DNA of 64,000 bases. It comes from Sphingomonas sp. S-NIH.Pt15_0812 (lineage in GTDB: Bacteria; Pseudomonadota; Alphaproteobacteria; Sphingomonadales; Sphingomonadaceae). Positions within the stretch are counted from its first letter, which is position 1; every line of letters begins with the position of its first letter. The notes under the pieces were generated by a model that saw only the letters and a list, made by a program, of their open reading frames with translations, was not told where the DNA came from and searched no databases. Shown here piece after piece: positions 17,122 to 24,575 of this stretch. A program made the translations under genes and the position numbers. The stretch spans positions 1 to 64,000 of the forward strand of contig NZ_QLJH01000006.1 in assembly GCF_003951315.1 (NCBI RefSeq). The letters run 5' to 3'.

Positions 17122-19796
17122 GCGATCGTCTCCCACCAGGTCGCGACCTCCTGCCGTGCGACGGCCAGCTCCGCAACCATGTGCGTCCAGTCGTCGCAGC
17201 CGACCGCGCGGGCGATCAGCGCACGAGTCGCCTCCGCCGGCTCGGCCGCGTCAGGCGCCACCAGTCGCATCGTGATCAACAGCCGGGCGAGCAGACGATA
17301 GGCGGCCGGCAGGTCCGCCGGCGCGAGGCTGGCCGCGACCATCCGCTCCACGGCGCGGCCCAGATTGGGGTCGAACCCGTCACGATGCAGCAACTGGCGG
17401 GCATGGAGCGCGAATTCCAGGTCGACCAGCCCGCCCGGCAGCAGCTTGACGTCGAGCGGCCCCGCCGCCGGCTTGTGCCGTGCCATCTCCGCGCGCATCG
17501 ACCGGGCCTCGTCGACCACGTCGCGGGTCGGTCGATCCCCGGCCAGCACGGCATCGATGATCGCCTGGGTCGCGGCGCGGGCGGCAGGGGAACCGAACAC
17601 CGGTCGCGCGCGGGTCAGCGCCATATGCTCCCAGGTCCAGGCTTCCTCGCGCTGGTACCGGGCGAAGCTGTCGAGCGACACCGCCAGCGGCCCCTGCCCG
17701 CCCGAGGGCCGCAGGCGCGTATCGACCGGATAGAGTGGCCCCGCCGCTGTCGGCACCGACAGCGCCGCCGTCATCCGGCTGGCCAGGCGATTGTAATAGA
17801 GGGTCGCGCCGAGCGGCTTGGGCCCATCGGATTCGGCCCGGAAATCGCCGGTGAACAGATAGACCAGGTCGAGGTCGGAGGCATGGGTCAGCACGCCGCC
17901 GCCGAGACGACCGAGCGCCAGCACCACGAACTCGCTGTCCGGAACCGCCCCATGCGCACGGCCGAACTCCGCGATGGTCGCTTCGGCCAGGACCTGGACC
18001 GCCGCCTCGGCCACGCGCGCATAGCCCGCGCCCACCGCGAGCGGATCGGCCGCGCCCGCGACGATCTGTACGCCAAGCGCGAAGCGGGTCTCTCCGACCA
18101 CGCGGCGGACATGGTCGAGCCGCTGCTGGTAATCGCCGACATCGCCGCCGCGCATCGCCTGGGCCAGGGCCGCGACATCGCCGACCTCGTCCAGCGCGGA
18201 CGAGTCGATCAGGCCGTCGATCAGCGCTGGCCGGCGCGCCAGTTCGTCGGCCAGCGGCACGGCATGGGCCAGGATGCGGGCGAGCAGGTCGGCCAGCCCC
18301 GGCCGCGCCTCCAGCAGTCGGAAGATGTTGATGGCGCTCGACATATGTTCGAACATACCGTCCAGCTTGCCGAGCGCCGCATTGGGATCGGGGGCATGGC
18401 CGATTGCCTCGACCAGGGTCGGCAGCACTGCCTCCAGCGCGTCGCGCGCCGCGGCGCTGCGCAGCGACGGGTAAAGACCGGACCGCCATGCCGTGATGCG
18501 CTGCGCCGCCGCCGCGCCGTCGCTGAAGCCGTACGCGGGCAGCGCCGCGCTCAATCCCTGCGGATCGCGCGACAGGCCGGCACGCTTGGCATCGTCGAGC
18601 GCGTCATAGACCCGGCCGACCCGCTGCACCGAGGGACGAAGCCGGTCGAGCAGCGCGGCTCCATCCGCCAGCCCGTGCAACTGTGCGACCGCGTCCAGGC
18701 CCTCGCCCGAGGGCAGGCGATGGGTCTGCCGATCGTCGATCATCTGGACCCGGTGCTCGATCGTGCGGAGCAACGTATAGGCCTCGGCCAGCGCCTGGGC
18801 GTCACTCACCTCGATCCAGCCGGCGATCGCCAGTTCGGTCAGCGCGTCCCGCGTCGCCGGCGCGCGGAGTACGGGGTCGCGGCCGCCATGGATCAGTTGA
18901 TGGATCTGCGCGAAGAACTCGATCTCGCGAATGCCGCCGCGGCCGCGCTTCAGGTCATAGCCGGGACCGAAGGCCTGTCCCTGCGCATGATGATCCCGGA
19001 TGCGGTGCGACAGCGCCCGAATCTCCCCGACCGCGCCGAAGTCGAGCGTCCGCCGCCAGACGAACGGCCGGATCGAATCGAGGAAGCGCCGGCCCAGCGC
19101 CACATCCCCCGCCGCCGCCCGGGCGCGGATGAAGGCGGCGCGCTCCCAGGTCAGCGCCTGGCTCTCATAATAGGCGATCGCGCCGCCGACCGGGATGGCG
19201 ATCGGCGTCACCTCCGGCGAGGGCCGCAGCCGGAGATCGACGCGCAGCACATAGCCATCGCCGTCGCGGGCCTGGAGCAGCTCCACCGCACGCCGCGCGA
19301 TCCGCACCGCCGCCTCTTCCGGCTCCTCACGGGCGCGGCGGGGCAGCGTCGCCGGGTCGAAGATCAGGATCGGGTCGATATCGGAGGAATAGTTGAGCTC
19401 GCGGCTGCCCTGCTTGCCCAGGGCGATGGCGGCGAAGCCGACCGGCTCGGCATCCGGATAGCGTTCGGCGATCGCCGCACGGATCGCCCGGTCGAGCGCG
19501 GCATCCGCGAAATCGGTCAGCGCGGCCGTGACCGAAGTCAGGTCGAACAGGCCGGCCAGATCGCCGAGCGCCACCTGCAAGGCCAGCGCCCGCCGCTGCC
19601 GCCGCAATGCCTGCGCGACGGGCCGGTCCGGGTCGTAGGCGAGCAAGGCCGGGTCCAGCCGACCGGACGCCGCCGCCTCCGCGATCGCCGGCTCGCGATC
19701 GGTCAATAGAGCCAGAAAGGGAGAGTGACGGCGCGCCCGCTCCAGGGCGAGCGGCAGGCGGGGATCGTTGGCGATCAGCGGCAGCGATTCGAACAT
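17118..19796 (-). CDS. glnE: bifunctional glutamine-synthetase adenylyltransferase/deadenylase
   Basis: An 892-aa enzyme that attaches and removes AMP on glutamine synthetase in response to PII and glutamine. It has two nucleotidyltransferase domains: the N-terminal deadenylase with GKQGSRELNYSSDIDPI and the C-terminal adenylylase with LGRLGGGVLTHASDLDLVY, each carrying the Asp pair for metal binding. The length is slightly below E. coli GlnE (about 946). The start at 19796 (MFESLPLIANDP) gives the normal N terminus. It heads a coupled set glnE-bcp-DUF455 and is divergent from a small NepR-like ORF 55 bases away. Confidence 0.95.
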   Translation of the reverse strand: MFESLPLIANDPRLPLALERARRHSPFLALLTDREPAIAEAAASGRLDPALLAYDPDRPVAQALRRQRRALALQVALGDLAGLFDLTSVTAALTDFADAALDRAIRAAIAERYPDAEPVGFAAIALGKQGSRELNYSSDIDPILIFDPATLPRRAREEPEEAAVRIARRAVELLQARDGDGYVLRVDLRLRPSPEVTPIAIPVGGAIAYYESQALTWERAAFIRARAAAGDVALGRRFLDSIRPFVWRRTLDFGAVGEIRALSHRIRDHHAQGQAFGPGYDLKRGRGGIREIEFFAQIHQLIHGGRDPVLRAPATRDALTELAIAGWIEVSDAQALAEAYTLLRTIEHRVQMIDDRQTHRLPSGEGLDAVAQLHGLADGAALLDRLRPSVQRVGRVYDALDDAKRAGLSRDPQGLSAALPAYGFSDGAAAAQRITAWRSGLYPSLRSAAARDALEAVLPTLVEAIGHAPDPNAALGKLDGMFEHMSSAINIFRLLEARPGLADLLARILAHAVPLADELARRPALIDGLIDSSALDEVGDVAALAQAMRGGDVGDYQQRLDHVRRVVGETRFALGVQIVAGAADPLAVGAGYARVAEAAVQVLAEATIAEFGRAHGAVPDSEFVVLALGRLGGGVLTHASDLDLVYLFTGDFRAESDGPKPLGATLYYNRLASRMTAALSVPTAAGPLYPVDTRLRPSGGQGPLAVSLDSFARYQREEAWTWEHMALTRARPVFGSPAARAATQAIIDAVLAGDRPTRDVVDEARSMRAEMARHKPAAGPLDVKLLPGGLVDLEFALHARQLLHRDGFDPNLGRAVERMVAASLAPADLPAAYRLLARLLITMRLVAPDAAEPAEATRALIARAVGCDDWTHMVAELAVARQEVATWWETIA

Positions 19797-19851
19797 CGCC
19801 CCCGACCTGACACAGATCGCAACGAAGACCCACTCCGCACGTTATGATGGC

Positions 19852-20034
19852 ATGATGTCCCCTAGTTCCTTGCTCGCGGAGACCAGCGGTGGCGAACAGA
19901 TCGTTCGGCGGCCCCGTCCGGCCGACGCGATCGGCGCCGCGTTGCGCGACGCCTATGGTGGGACGGTCGCGACGCCGGAGGACATGCTGCGCCTGTTGCG
20001 GCGGCTGAATGGTAGCACGCGGCTGAATAGCTGA
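19852..20034 (+). CDS. small NepR-like protein, possible second anti-sigma factor
   Basis: A 60-aa ORF (ATG 19852, or 59 aa from ATG 19855). Residues 26-52 (IGAALRDAYGG then TVATPEDMLRLLRRLN) align with the core of the nepR product 2.2 kb away (MGTALRSVYQR then TVEEQIPDDLLDLLGKLS): the ALR, Y, TV, P and D-L/M-L-xLL positions agree, with two residues fewer between the helices. NepR proteins bind EcfG through these two helices, so this is probably a diverged paralogue. It is divergent from glnE and convergent with ecfG. The ribosome site is weak and no EcfG promoter is seen before it, so expression is uncertain. Confidence 0.6.
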   Translation: MMSPSSLLAETSGGEQIVRRPRPADAIGAALRDAYGGTVATPEDMLRLLRRLNGSTRLNS

Positions 20035-20222
20035 CGCAACCTGCCTAGCGCAGTGTGGGTTAGCAGCTTCAACGGGCAGTGATTACCCCTAACGGTCGCC
20101 ACTTTTGACGTTGTAAACGCGTTCACGCGCATCGCCACCAAGCGCCTGTTCTCGCAGGAGCAATGGAGGCGACGGCTATCTTGGATGAAGTCAGCCGGCG
20201 AAACCCAACCAGCCCTACGCCT
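20035..20222. other. gap between NepR-like ORF and ecfG
   Basis: This 188-base stretch between convergent ends holds no credible gene. It is more AT-rich than its surroundings and contains no clear terminator hairpin. Confidence 0.5.
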
Positions 20223-20870
20223 TCAGCGTCCGCGGCTGAGGTGGTCTACGTCGCCCATGATCGAGTCGAGCGCCGTCTTGTTCGGGTCGGTCTCATGATC
20301 CCGCCGCGACGGGAGCGCACCCTCGCTCAGCAGGGCCTCCAGCGCGACGCGGCCACGCGCGACGCGACTTTTGATCGTGCCGACCGCGACCTGACAGATC
20401 TCGGCCGCTTCCTCATAGGCGAAGCCGCCCGCGCCGACCAGGATCAGCGCCTCGCGCTGCGGCTGCGGCAGATGCATCAGGGCGCGCTGCATATCGCCCA
20501 GTTCGACATGGCGATCCTGGCTGGCAGGCGCGGCGAGGATGCGGTCGGCGACCAGATCGTCCCACTCGCCCTTGAAGCGCGCGCGCCGCATCTGCGACAG
20601 GTACAGATTGCGCAGGATGATGAAGGTCCAAGCGCGCATATTGGTGCCCGCCTGGAAGCGCTTGCGCGCCGCCCAGGCCTTGAGCAGCGTTTCCTGCACC
20701 AGGTCATCCGCGAGGTCGCGACTGCCGGACAGCGACCGTCCGAAGGCGCGCAGGTGCGGAATGACCTGCGCCAGCTGCGTCTTGAATTCCGGGTCGGACA
20801 GCGAAACATGCTCGACCGGAGCCTCCATGGGCTCGGGAGCATCGTCGTCGCGCAGCATCGCTTGAGTCAT
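20223..20870 (-). CDS. ecfG: general stress ECF sigma factor EcfG
   Basis: A 215-aa ECF sigma factor of the EcfG (ECF15) group. Region 2 has the signature DLADDLVQETLLKAWAARKRF and MRAWTFIILRN; region 4 has LPQPQREALILVGAGGFAYEEAAEI and VAVGTIKSRVARGR. An acidic N terminus (residues 1-25) precedes region 2. EcfG directs RNA polymerase to GGAAC-N16/17-CGTT promoters and is held by NepR until PhyR is phosphorylated. In this genome it is not in an operon with nepR, which lies 1.3 kb upstream on the other strand. The start at 20870 follows family length. Confidence 0.95.
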   Translation of the reverse strand: MTQAMLRDDDAPEPMEAPVEHVSLSDPEFKTQLAQVIPHLRAFGRSLSGSRDLADDLVQETLLKAWAARKRFQAGTNMRAWTFIILRNLYLSQMRRARFKGEWDDLVADRILAAPASQDRHVELGDMQRALMHLPQPQREALILVGAGGFAYEEAAEICQVAVGTIKSRVARGRVALEALLSEGALPSRRDHETDPNKTALDSIMGDVDHLSRGR

Positions 20871-20957
20871 TCGTATCCGATCTTAGAGCTCGGCACGGTT
20901 CCCCGCCCCGGCAGAAAATAGTCATCACGATCCGACTTTACCAGCCGGGAGCCATAT

Positions 20958-21095
20958 TTAGCGGAAAACGATCACCGCGAAGATCACGATCACCAGCGCC
21001 AGCGAAATCGGCAGGATGTACCGCGTCATATGCGGGGTGGATCCGGCGCGCGCCTCTTCGGTGCTGACATGGATGGGGTCTTCGGGATCGGCCAT
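20958..21095 (-). CDS. small single-pass membrane protein
   Basis: A 45-aa ORF (MADPEDPIHVSTEE at the N terminus) with one C-terminal transmembrane helix (YILPISLALVIVIFAVIVF). ATG 21095 is preceded by AAGGGG about ten bases upstream. It lies between phyR and ecfG on the same strand, with 87 bases to ecfG and 98 from the phyR stop, so it may be co-expressed with the stress genes. I do not recognise a family. The acidic head and tail anchor resemble many short membrane peptides of alphaproteobacteria; function unknown. Confidence 0.7.
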   Translation of the reverse strand: MADPEDPIHVSTEEARAGSTPHMTRYILPISLALVIVIFAVIVFR

Positions 21096-21193
21096 GATGA
21101 TAAAACCCCTTGGGATCGTTTTGGCTCCGTAACCCTTCCACCTTTTCCGCGTCATCGGGGCGGACGCCGTCGCCCGCCCCGATGATATTACGG

Positions 21194-21988
21194 TCAGGCC
21201 GGCACGGTCGACTGGTCGAAGAACAGCGCCTGGCTGATCGCCGCCTTGACGGTCGAGCGCTGGAACGGCTTGGTGATGAGGAAGGTCGGCTCCGGCCGCT
21301 CGCCGGTGAGCAGACGCTCCGGGAACGCGGTGATGAAGATCACTGGCACCTCGAACTCGGCTAGGATGTCCTTCACCGCGTCGATGCCCGAGCTGTCGTC
21401 GGCCAGCTGGATGTCGGCGAGCACCAGGCCCGGCCGATCCTCCATCGCCAGGCCGACCGCCTCGTCACGCGTGACGGCGACGCCGGTCACGTCATGACCC
21501 AGGTCGCGGACGATCGTCTCGATGTCCATCGCGATGATGGGCTCGTCCTCGATGATGAGCACGCGGGCGCGGGTCTGCTGCTCGATCTCGGCCAGCGCCT
21601 CGGACACGAGCCGCTCGACCTCGTCGGTCTCGACATCGATCAGATAGGCCGCGTCCTCGGGCGTGAAGCCCTCCATCGCGGTCAGCAGCAGCGCCTGGCG
21701 CGACAGCGGCGTCATCCGGGAGAGGCGGGCGCGGGTCACCGCCTCGGCGCCGATCGCCTCCGGCTCGTCGCCCAGTTCGTCATAATTGGCCGAGGACCAG
21801 ATGCCCTGGAACATCCGGTACAGGCCGAGGCGCGGATCGACATCGCGCGGAAACTGGTCAGGCGCCGCGACGATCGCCTCCAGCGTGGCGCGGACATATT
21901 GGTCGCCATGGGTCTGGCTGCCGGTCAGCGCCCGGCCGTAGCGCCGCAGGAAAGGAAGGTGCGGTGCGAGTTGCTGTCCAAGCGACAT
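21194..21988 (-). CDS. phyR: anti-anti-sigma response regulator PhyR
   Basis: A 264-aa protein of the PhyR architecture: an N-terminal EcfG-like sigma domain (residues 1-135, LTGSQTHGDQYVRATLEAIV and LSRMTPLSRQALLLTAMEG) and a C-terminal receiver (RVLIIEDEPIIAMDI) with phospho-acceptor Asp192 in LVLADIQLAD and the switch Lys in LITKPFQ. On phosphorylation the sigma-like domain is released and binds NepR, freeing EcfG. The open frame continues upstream, but ATG 21988 gives the family N terminus MSLGQQLAPHLPFLRRYGRAL. It is divergent from nepR across about 210 bases. Confidence 0.96.
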   Translation of the reverse strand: MSLGQQLAPHLPFLRRYGRALTGSQTHGDQYVRATLEAIVAAPDQFPRDVDPRLGLYRMFQGIWSSANYDELGDEPEAIGAEAVTRARLSRMTPLSRQALLLTAMEGFTPEDAAYLIDVETDEVERLVSEALAEIEQQTRARVLIIEDEPIIAMDIETIVRDLGHDVTGVAVTRDEAVGLAMEDRPGLVLADIQLADDSSGIDAVKDILAEFEVPVIFITAFPERLLTGERPEPTFLITKPFQRSTVKAAISQALFFDQSTVPA

Positions 21989-22087
21989 GAGCGTTAAAAA
22001 CTCCCTGGAGACTGATCGGCCCTTCTGTGTACGAAGGGTATGCTGTGGCAATGGTCGGGCGAACGTCCGATTTTTCGGAACGCTGTT

Positions 22088-22112
22088 GGAACCATCGAGA
22101 GCATGTTTGGTT
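22088..22112 (+). promoter_or_regulatory. EcfG-like promoter upstream of nepR
   Basis: The sequence GGAAC, 16 bases, GGTT matches the EcfG consensus with one change in the -10 element (CGTT expected). It points at nepR-phyP, whose first start candidate is 87 bases downstream, and would give the usual autoregulation of the anti-sigma gene. Confidence 0.5.
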
Positions 22113-22198
22113 TCACGGCGATGTTGAACCATTGCCGACATTTCGGCACGTCGCTGCACGCCCCTCGGTTTGAGCGGGCTTAGGGGGAAGTTTTCGGG

Positions 22199-22429
22199 TT
22201 GGGTCAGGATAGCGAGAAACCGGCTGCGATGCGGGACACCATTCAGCAAGAGGGCGTGCGCAGCACCCCCGCCGATGCCCGCGCGACCGGCCGGACGACC
22301 GGTCGCGCCGCACAGCCGGACGAGACCAAGGATCGCGAGATGGGTACGGCGTTGCGCTCGGTCTATCAGCGGACCGTCGAGGAACAGATTCCGGACGACC
22401 TGCTCGACCTGCTCGGCAAGCTGTCCTAA
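22199..22429 (+). CDS. nepR: anti-sigma factor NepR
   Basis: A 76-aa (from TTG 22199) or 66-aa (from ATG 22229) protein. The C-terminal half EMGTALRSVYQRTVEEQIPD then DLLDLLGKLS is the NepR helix pair that binds EcfG and, competitively, phosphorylated PhyR. TTG 22199 has AGGGGGAAG about ten bases before it, whereas ATG 22229 has no ribosome site, so the TTG is slightly preferred. The stop is nine bases before the phyP start, suggesting one transcript. It lies between divergent phyR and co-directional phyP, the arrangement seen in Sphingomonas. Confidence 0.9.
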   Translation: MGQDSEKPAAMRDTIQQEGVRSTPADARATGRTTGRAAQPDETKDREMGTALRSVYQRTVEEQIPDDLLDLLGKLS

Positions 22430-22438
22430 CGCCGGGCG

Positions 22439-24067
22439 ATGCCCGATCCCACACTTGCGGTCTCGACACTCCCGCCGACGCAAACCGACACCGCCGACGC
22501 CCTGAACGCCGAACCGGCTCTGCCCGGCGGGATGTATCGATTCGGCCGGTTGCCGACCGGGGCGAAGCTCTTCCTGATCCTCAGCGGCGCGTTGCTGCCG
22601 CTGGCGCTGATCGCGGTCGTCGCGACGCTCCAGATCACGCGGCTGACGGATGCCGAGGCGCGTTCGCGCCTGCGCATCGCCGCCAACGAAAGCGCGCGCG
22701 CCATCGCCGTCGAGCTGGTCGGCGACATGAACGCGTTGCGGGTCGCGGTGAACGCGCTCGGCGCCGATCCGGCAGACGCGCCAAGCTGCGCAAGGGCGCA
22801 AGGCGTCTTCGCGCAACAGGCCTCAGCTGGTGCACGGTTCGAGATCGCCGACCGCCAGGGCCGCTTGCTCTGCGGCGAGCACATGCCGCAGCCCGTCGAC
22901 ATGGAGGCGGACGAACCCGTCAACGCCGCCGTCCTGCCCGGCAAGGGGCTGATTCTGTCGCTGACCGGCGGCCGGTCGGACGTCACCGCCCGCGCCTTCT
23001 TCCCGCAAAGCTTCCTTCGCAAGCTCGGCCGGCCGACCAGCCGCGCGACCATCTTCTCCAGCGAGATGCTGCTCGACGACCAGACGCTGGCGCTGGAACC
23101 GGCGCCGGGTGACGGGGCGTTTCAGCGGCGAGAGGAATTACGCACGCCGCTCGGCATAGCTGACCTGGAACTGCGAACCCGGATGCCCAGTGCGCCGGTC
23201 ACCTCCTCGCTGATCGTCGCATTGCTGCTGCCGCTGCTGATGTGGGCGGCGGCGGCGGGGATCGCCTGGCTGGTCGTCGACCGGCTGTTGCTGCGCCCCT
23301 TGCGACAATTGCGCGCCAGCGTCGCCACCTATGTGCCGGGCGAGGTGATCGACTCGCGCGCGACCAGCCTTCCCGCGCCGGAAATCCGCGAGCTCGGCGA
23401 GACCTTCCGATCGATCAGCCAGACGGTGGCCGATCACGAAGCGGGGTTGGAGGAGGGATTGCGCCGCCAGACCAAGCTGACGCGCGAGGTCCATCATCGG
23501 GTGAAGAACAATCTTCAGGTGATCTCCAGCCTGATCGCCTTCCATGCGCGCGGCGCGCGGAGTGCGGACGCGACTGGCGCCTATGCCTCGATCCAGCGCC
23601 GGGTCGATGCGCTGGCGGTCGTCCATCGCCATCATTTCGCGGAGATGGAAGTCAATCGCGGCCTGAACCTCCGCACCATGGTGGGCGAACTCGCCTCCAA
23701 CATCCGCGCCACCGCGTCGGAACGGGCCCATGCGATTGGCATCACGCTGGATGTCGACGCCTTTCTGGTCAATCAGGACGTGGCGGTCGCCCTGGCCTTC
23801 CTCATCACCGAGATGATCGAGCTGGCGACGAGCTGCGACCCCGCCGCGCAGATCCGTGTCTCGATCAAGCCCGACGAACAGGCGGAGCGCGCCGTGCTGC
23901 GCGTTGTGTCGCGGGCACTGGTCGATGGCGACCTGCTGCGCGAGCTGGCGAGCACCCGCTATGGCCGGGTGATGGAGGGGCTCTCGCGCCAGCTCCGATC
24001 GAAGCTCCACCACGACCCGCTGACCGGGGCCTATGAGATCGCCTTTTCCGTCACTGGGCGCGACTGA
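22439..24067 (+). CDS. phyP: PhyP-like sensor kinase/phosphatase of PhyR
   Basis: A 542-aa membrane protein. Transmembrane helices lie near residues 43-66 and 257-281, enclosing a periplasmic domain of about 190 residues; a HAMP-like linker follows, then the HisKA_2 motif TREVHHRVKNNLQVISSL with His352/353. The ATPase part is poor: the position of the N box reads VALAFLITEMIELATS, without the Asn and His normally seen, and no clear G boxes follow. In Sphingomonas Fr1 the kinase at this locus, PhyP, acts as a negative regulator of PhyR, probably a phosphatase, which fits a degenerate ATP site. It is downstream of nepR on the same transcript and is followed by strong hairpins. Confidence 0.85.
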   Translation: MPDPTLAVSTLPPTQTDTADALNAEPALPGGMYRFGRLPTGAKLFLILSGALLPLALIAVVATLQITRLTDAEARSRLRIAANESARAIAVELVGDMNALRVAVNALGADPADAPSCARAQGVFAQQASAGARFEIADRQGRLLCGEHMPQPVDMEADEPVNAAVLPGKGLILSLTGGRSDVTARAFFPQSFLRKLGRPTSRATIFSSEMLLDDQTLALEPAPGDGAFQRREELRTPLGIADLELRTRMPSAPVTSSLIVALLLPLLMWAAAAGIAWLVVDRLLLRPLRQLRASVATYVPGEVIDSRATSLPAPEIRELGETFRSISQTVADHEAGLEEGLRRQTKLTREVHHRVKNNLQVISSLIAFHARGARSADATGAYASIQRRVDALAVVHRHHFAEMEVNRGLNLRTMVGELASNIRATASERAHAIGITLDVDAFLVNQDVAVALAFLITEMIELATSCDPAAQIRVSIKPDEQAERAVLRVVSRALVDGDLLRELASTRYGRVMEGLSRQLRSKLHHDPLTGAYEIAFSVTGRD

Positions 24068-24120
24068 AAAAACTTCGCGCGACCATGGAACCGGCCGGGC
24101 GGAGGCGGGTTTTACAGCAC

Positions 24121-24156
24121 GGATCGCGACCTTATGCCCCCCCGCTCTCGCGATCC
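24121..24156 (+). repeat. inverted repeat after phyP
   Basis: GGATCGCGA at 24121-24129 is mirrored exactly by TCGCGATCC at 24148-24156 with an 18-base loop. It lies just upstream of the main terminator and may be an accessory hairpin protecting or folding the 3' end of the phyP message. Confidence 0.55.
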
Positions 24157-24163
24157 ACGACAT

Positions 24164-24223
24164 AGGCCTGAAGGCGTCACCCCTCCCCCCCCCCGGTGAC
24201 GCCTTCAGGCCTTTAACCTTTTC
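24164..24223 (+). terminator. rho-independent terminator after phyP
   Basis: An 18-base perfect stem, AGGCCTGAAGGCGTCACC at 24164-24181 against its complement at 24195-24212, with a C-rich 13-base loop. TTAACCTTTT follows. It ends the nepR-phyP transcript. Confidence 0.85.
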
Positions 24224-24271
24224 GGGCATCCCCAATCTTCTTTCAGTCAGCGCATCGGCCATATCGTTTGC

Positions 24272-24296
24272 GGAACGAAAAAGCCGGCGGATCATT
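24272..24296 (+). promoter_or_regulatory. EcfG-like promoter of the entericidin-like gene
   Basis: GGAAC, 16 bases, CATT: an exact -35 and a -10 with one change from CGTT. The distance to the ATG at 24329 gives a short leader of about 25 bases. A true CGTT also occurs but 21 bases from the GGAAC, outside the usual spacing. Confidence 0.5.
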
Positions 24297-24328
24297 GCGT
24301 TATCGGCATCTACATACTGGAGGTTCTT

Positions 24329-24463
24329 ATGCGTAAACTGGTTGGTCTCGCCATCGTCGCTAGCGCGTTGCTCGTTTCGGCCTGCAACACGATCGAGGGC
24401 GCCGGCAAGGATGTGAGTTCGGCGGGCAAGACCGTCGCCAAGACGGCCGACGACGCCAAGTAA
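24329..24463 (+). CDS. entericidin A/B-family small lipoprotein
   Basis: A 44-aa lipoprotein (MRKLVGLAIVASALLVSACN at the N terminus) with the lipobox VSAC, so signal peptidase II should cleave before Cys19. The mature part is a short Gly/Ala/Lys peptide containing TIEGAGKDVSSAGK and TVAKTADDAK, which is typical of the entericidin family. In E. coli entericidin B is an RpoS-dependent, stationary-phase lipoprotein of a toxin/antidote pair; here only one copy is present and an EcfG-type promoter precedes it, consistent with stress induction. The ribosome site GGAGG is six bases before the ATG and a strong terminator follows. Confidence 0.88.
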   Translation: MRKLVGLAIVASALLVSACNTIEGAGKDVSSAGKTVAKTADDAK

Positions 24464-24482
24464 ACGCTAAGGCGACATGACA

Positions 24483-24523
24483 GGAGCCTCCGAACCCGCC
24501 AGGGTTCGGAGGCTCCTTGCGTT
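24483..24523 (+). terminator. rho-independent terminator after the entericidin-like gene
   Basis: A perfect 15-base stem (GGAGCCTCCGAACCC, positions 24483-24497) closes a four-base loop with its complement at 24502-24516 and is followed by TTGCGTTT. Confidence 0.88.
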
Positions 24524-24575
24524 TCCGGCTCAGCTCCATCACCCCCGCGACATTATATTTGAAAGGCTAGGCCGA

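Larger units (their letters stand above)
24068..24328. other. intergenic region with two hairpins and a stress promoter
   Basis: The gap between phyP and the entericidin-like gene has no ORF of its own. It contains an inverted repeat (24121-24156), a very strong terminator (24164-24212) and an EcfG-like promoter (24272-24296), each listed separately. Confidence 0.7.

Noticed and set aside
17181-19709. An 842-aa frame antisense to glnE
   Set aside because: Product is Arg/Gln/Asp-rich without domains; glnE is unmistakable.
19953-20141. A 62-aa minus-strand frame antisense to the NepR-like ORF
   Set aside because: No ribosome site or recognisable sequence; the plus-strand frame has the NepR similarity.
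20878-20902. GGAAC on the minus strand before ecfG as an autoregulatory EcfG promoter
   Set aside because: At 16 or 17 bases the -10 position reads ATCG or TCGG, and the site is too close to the ecfG start.
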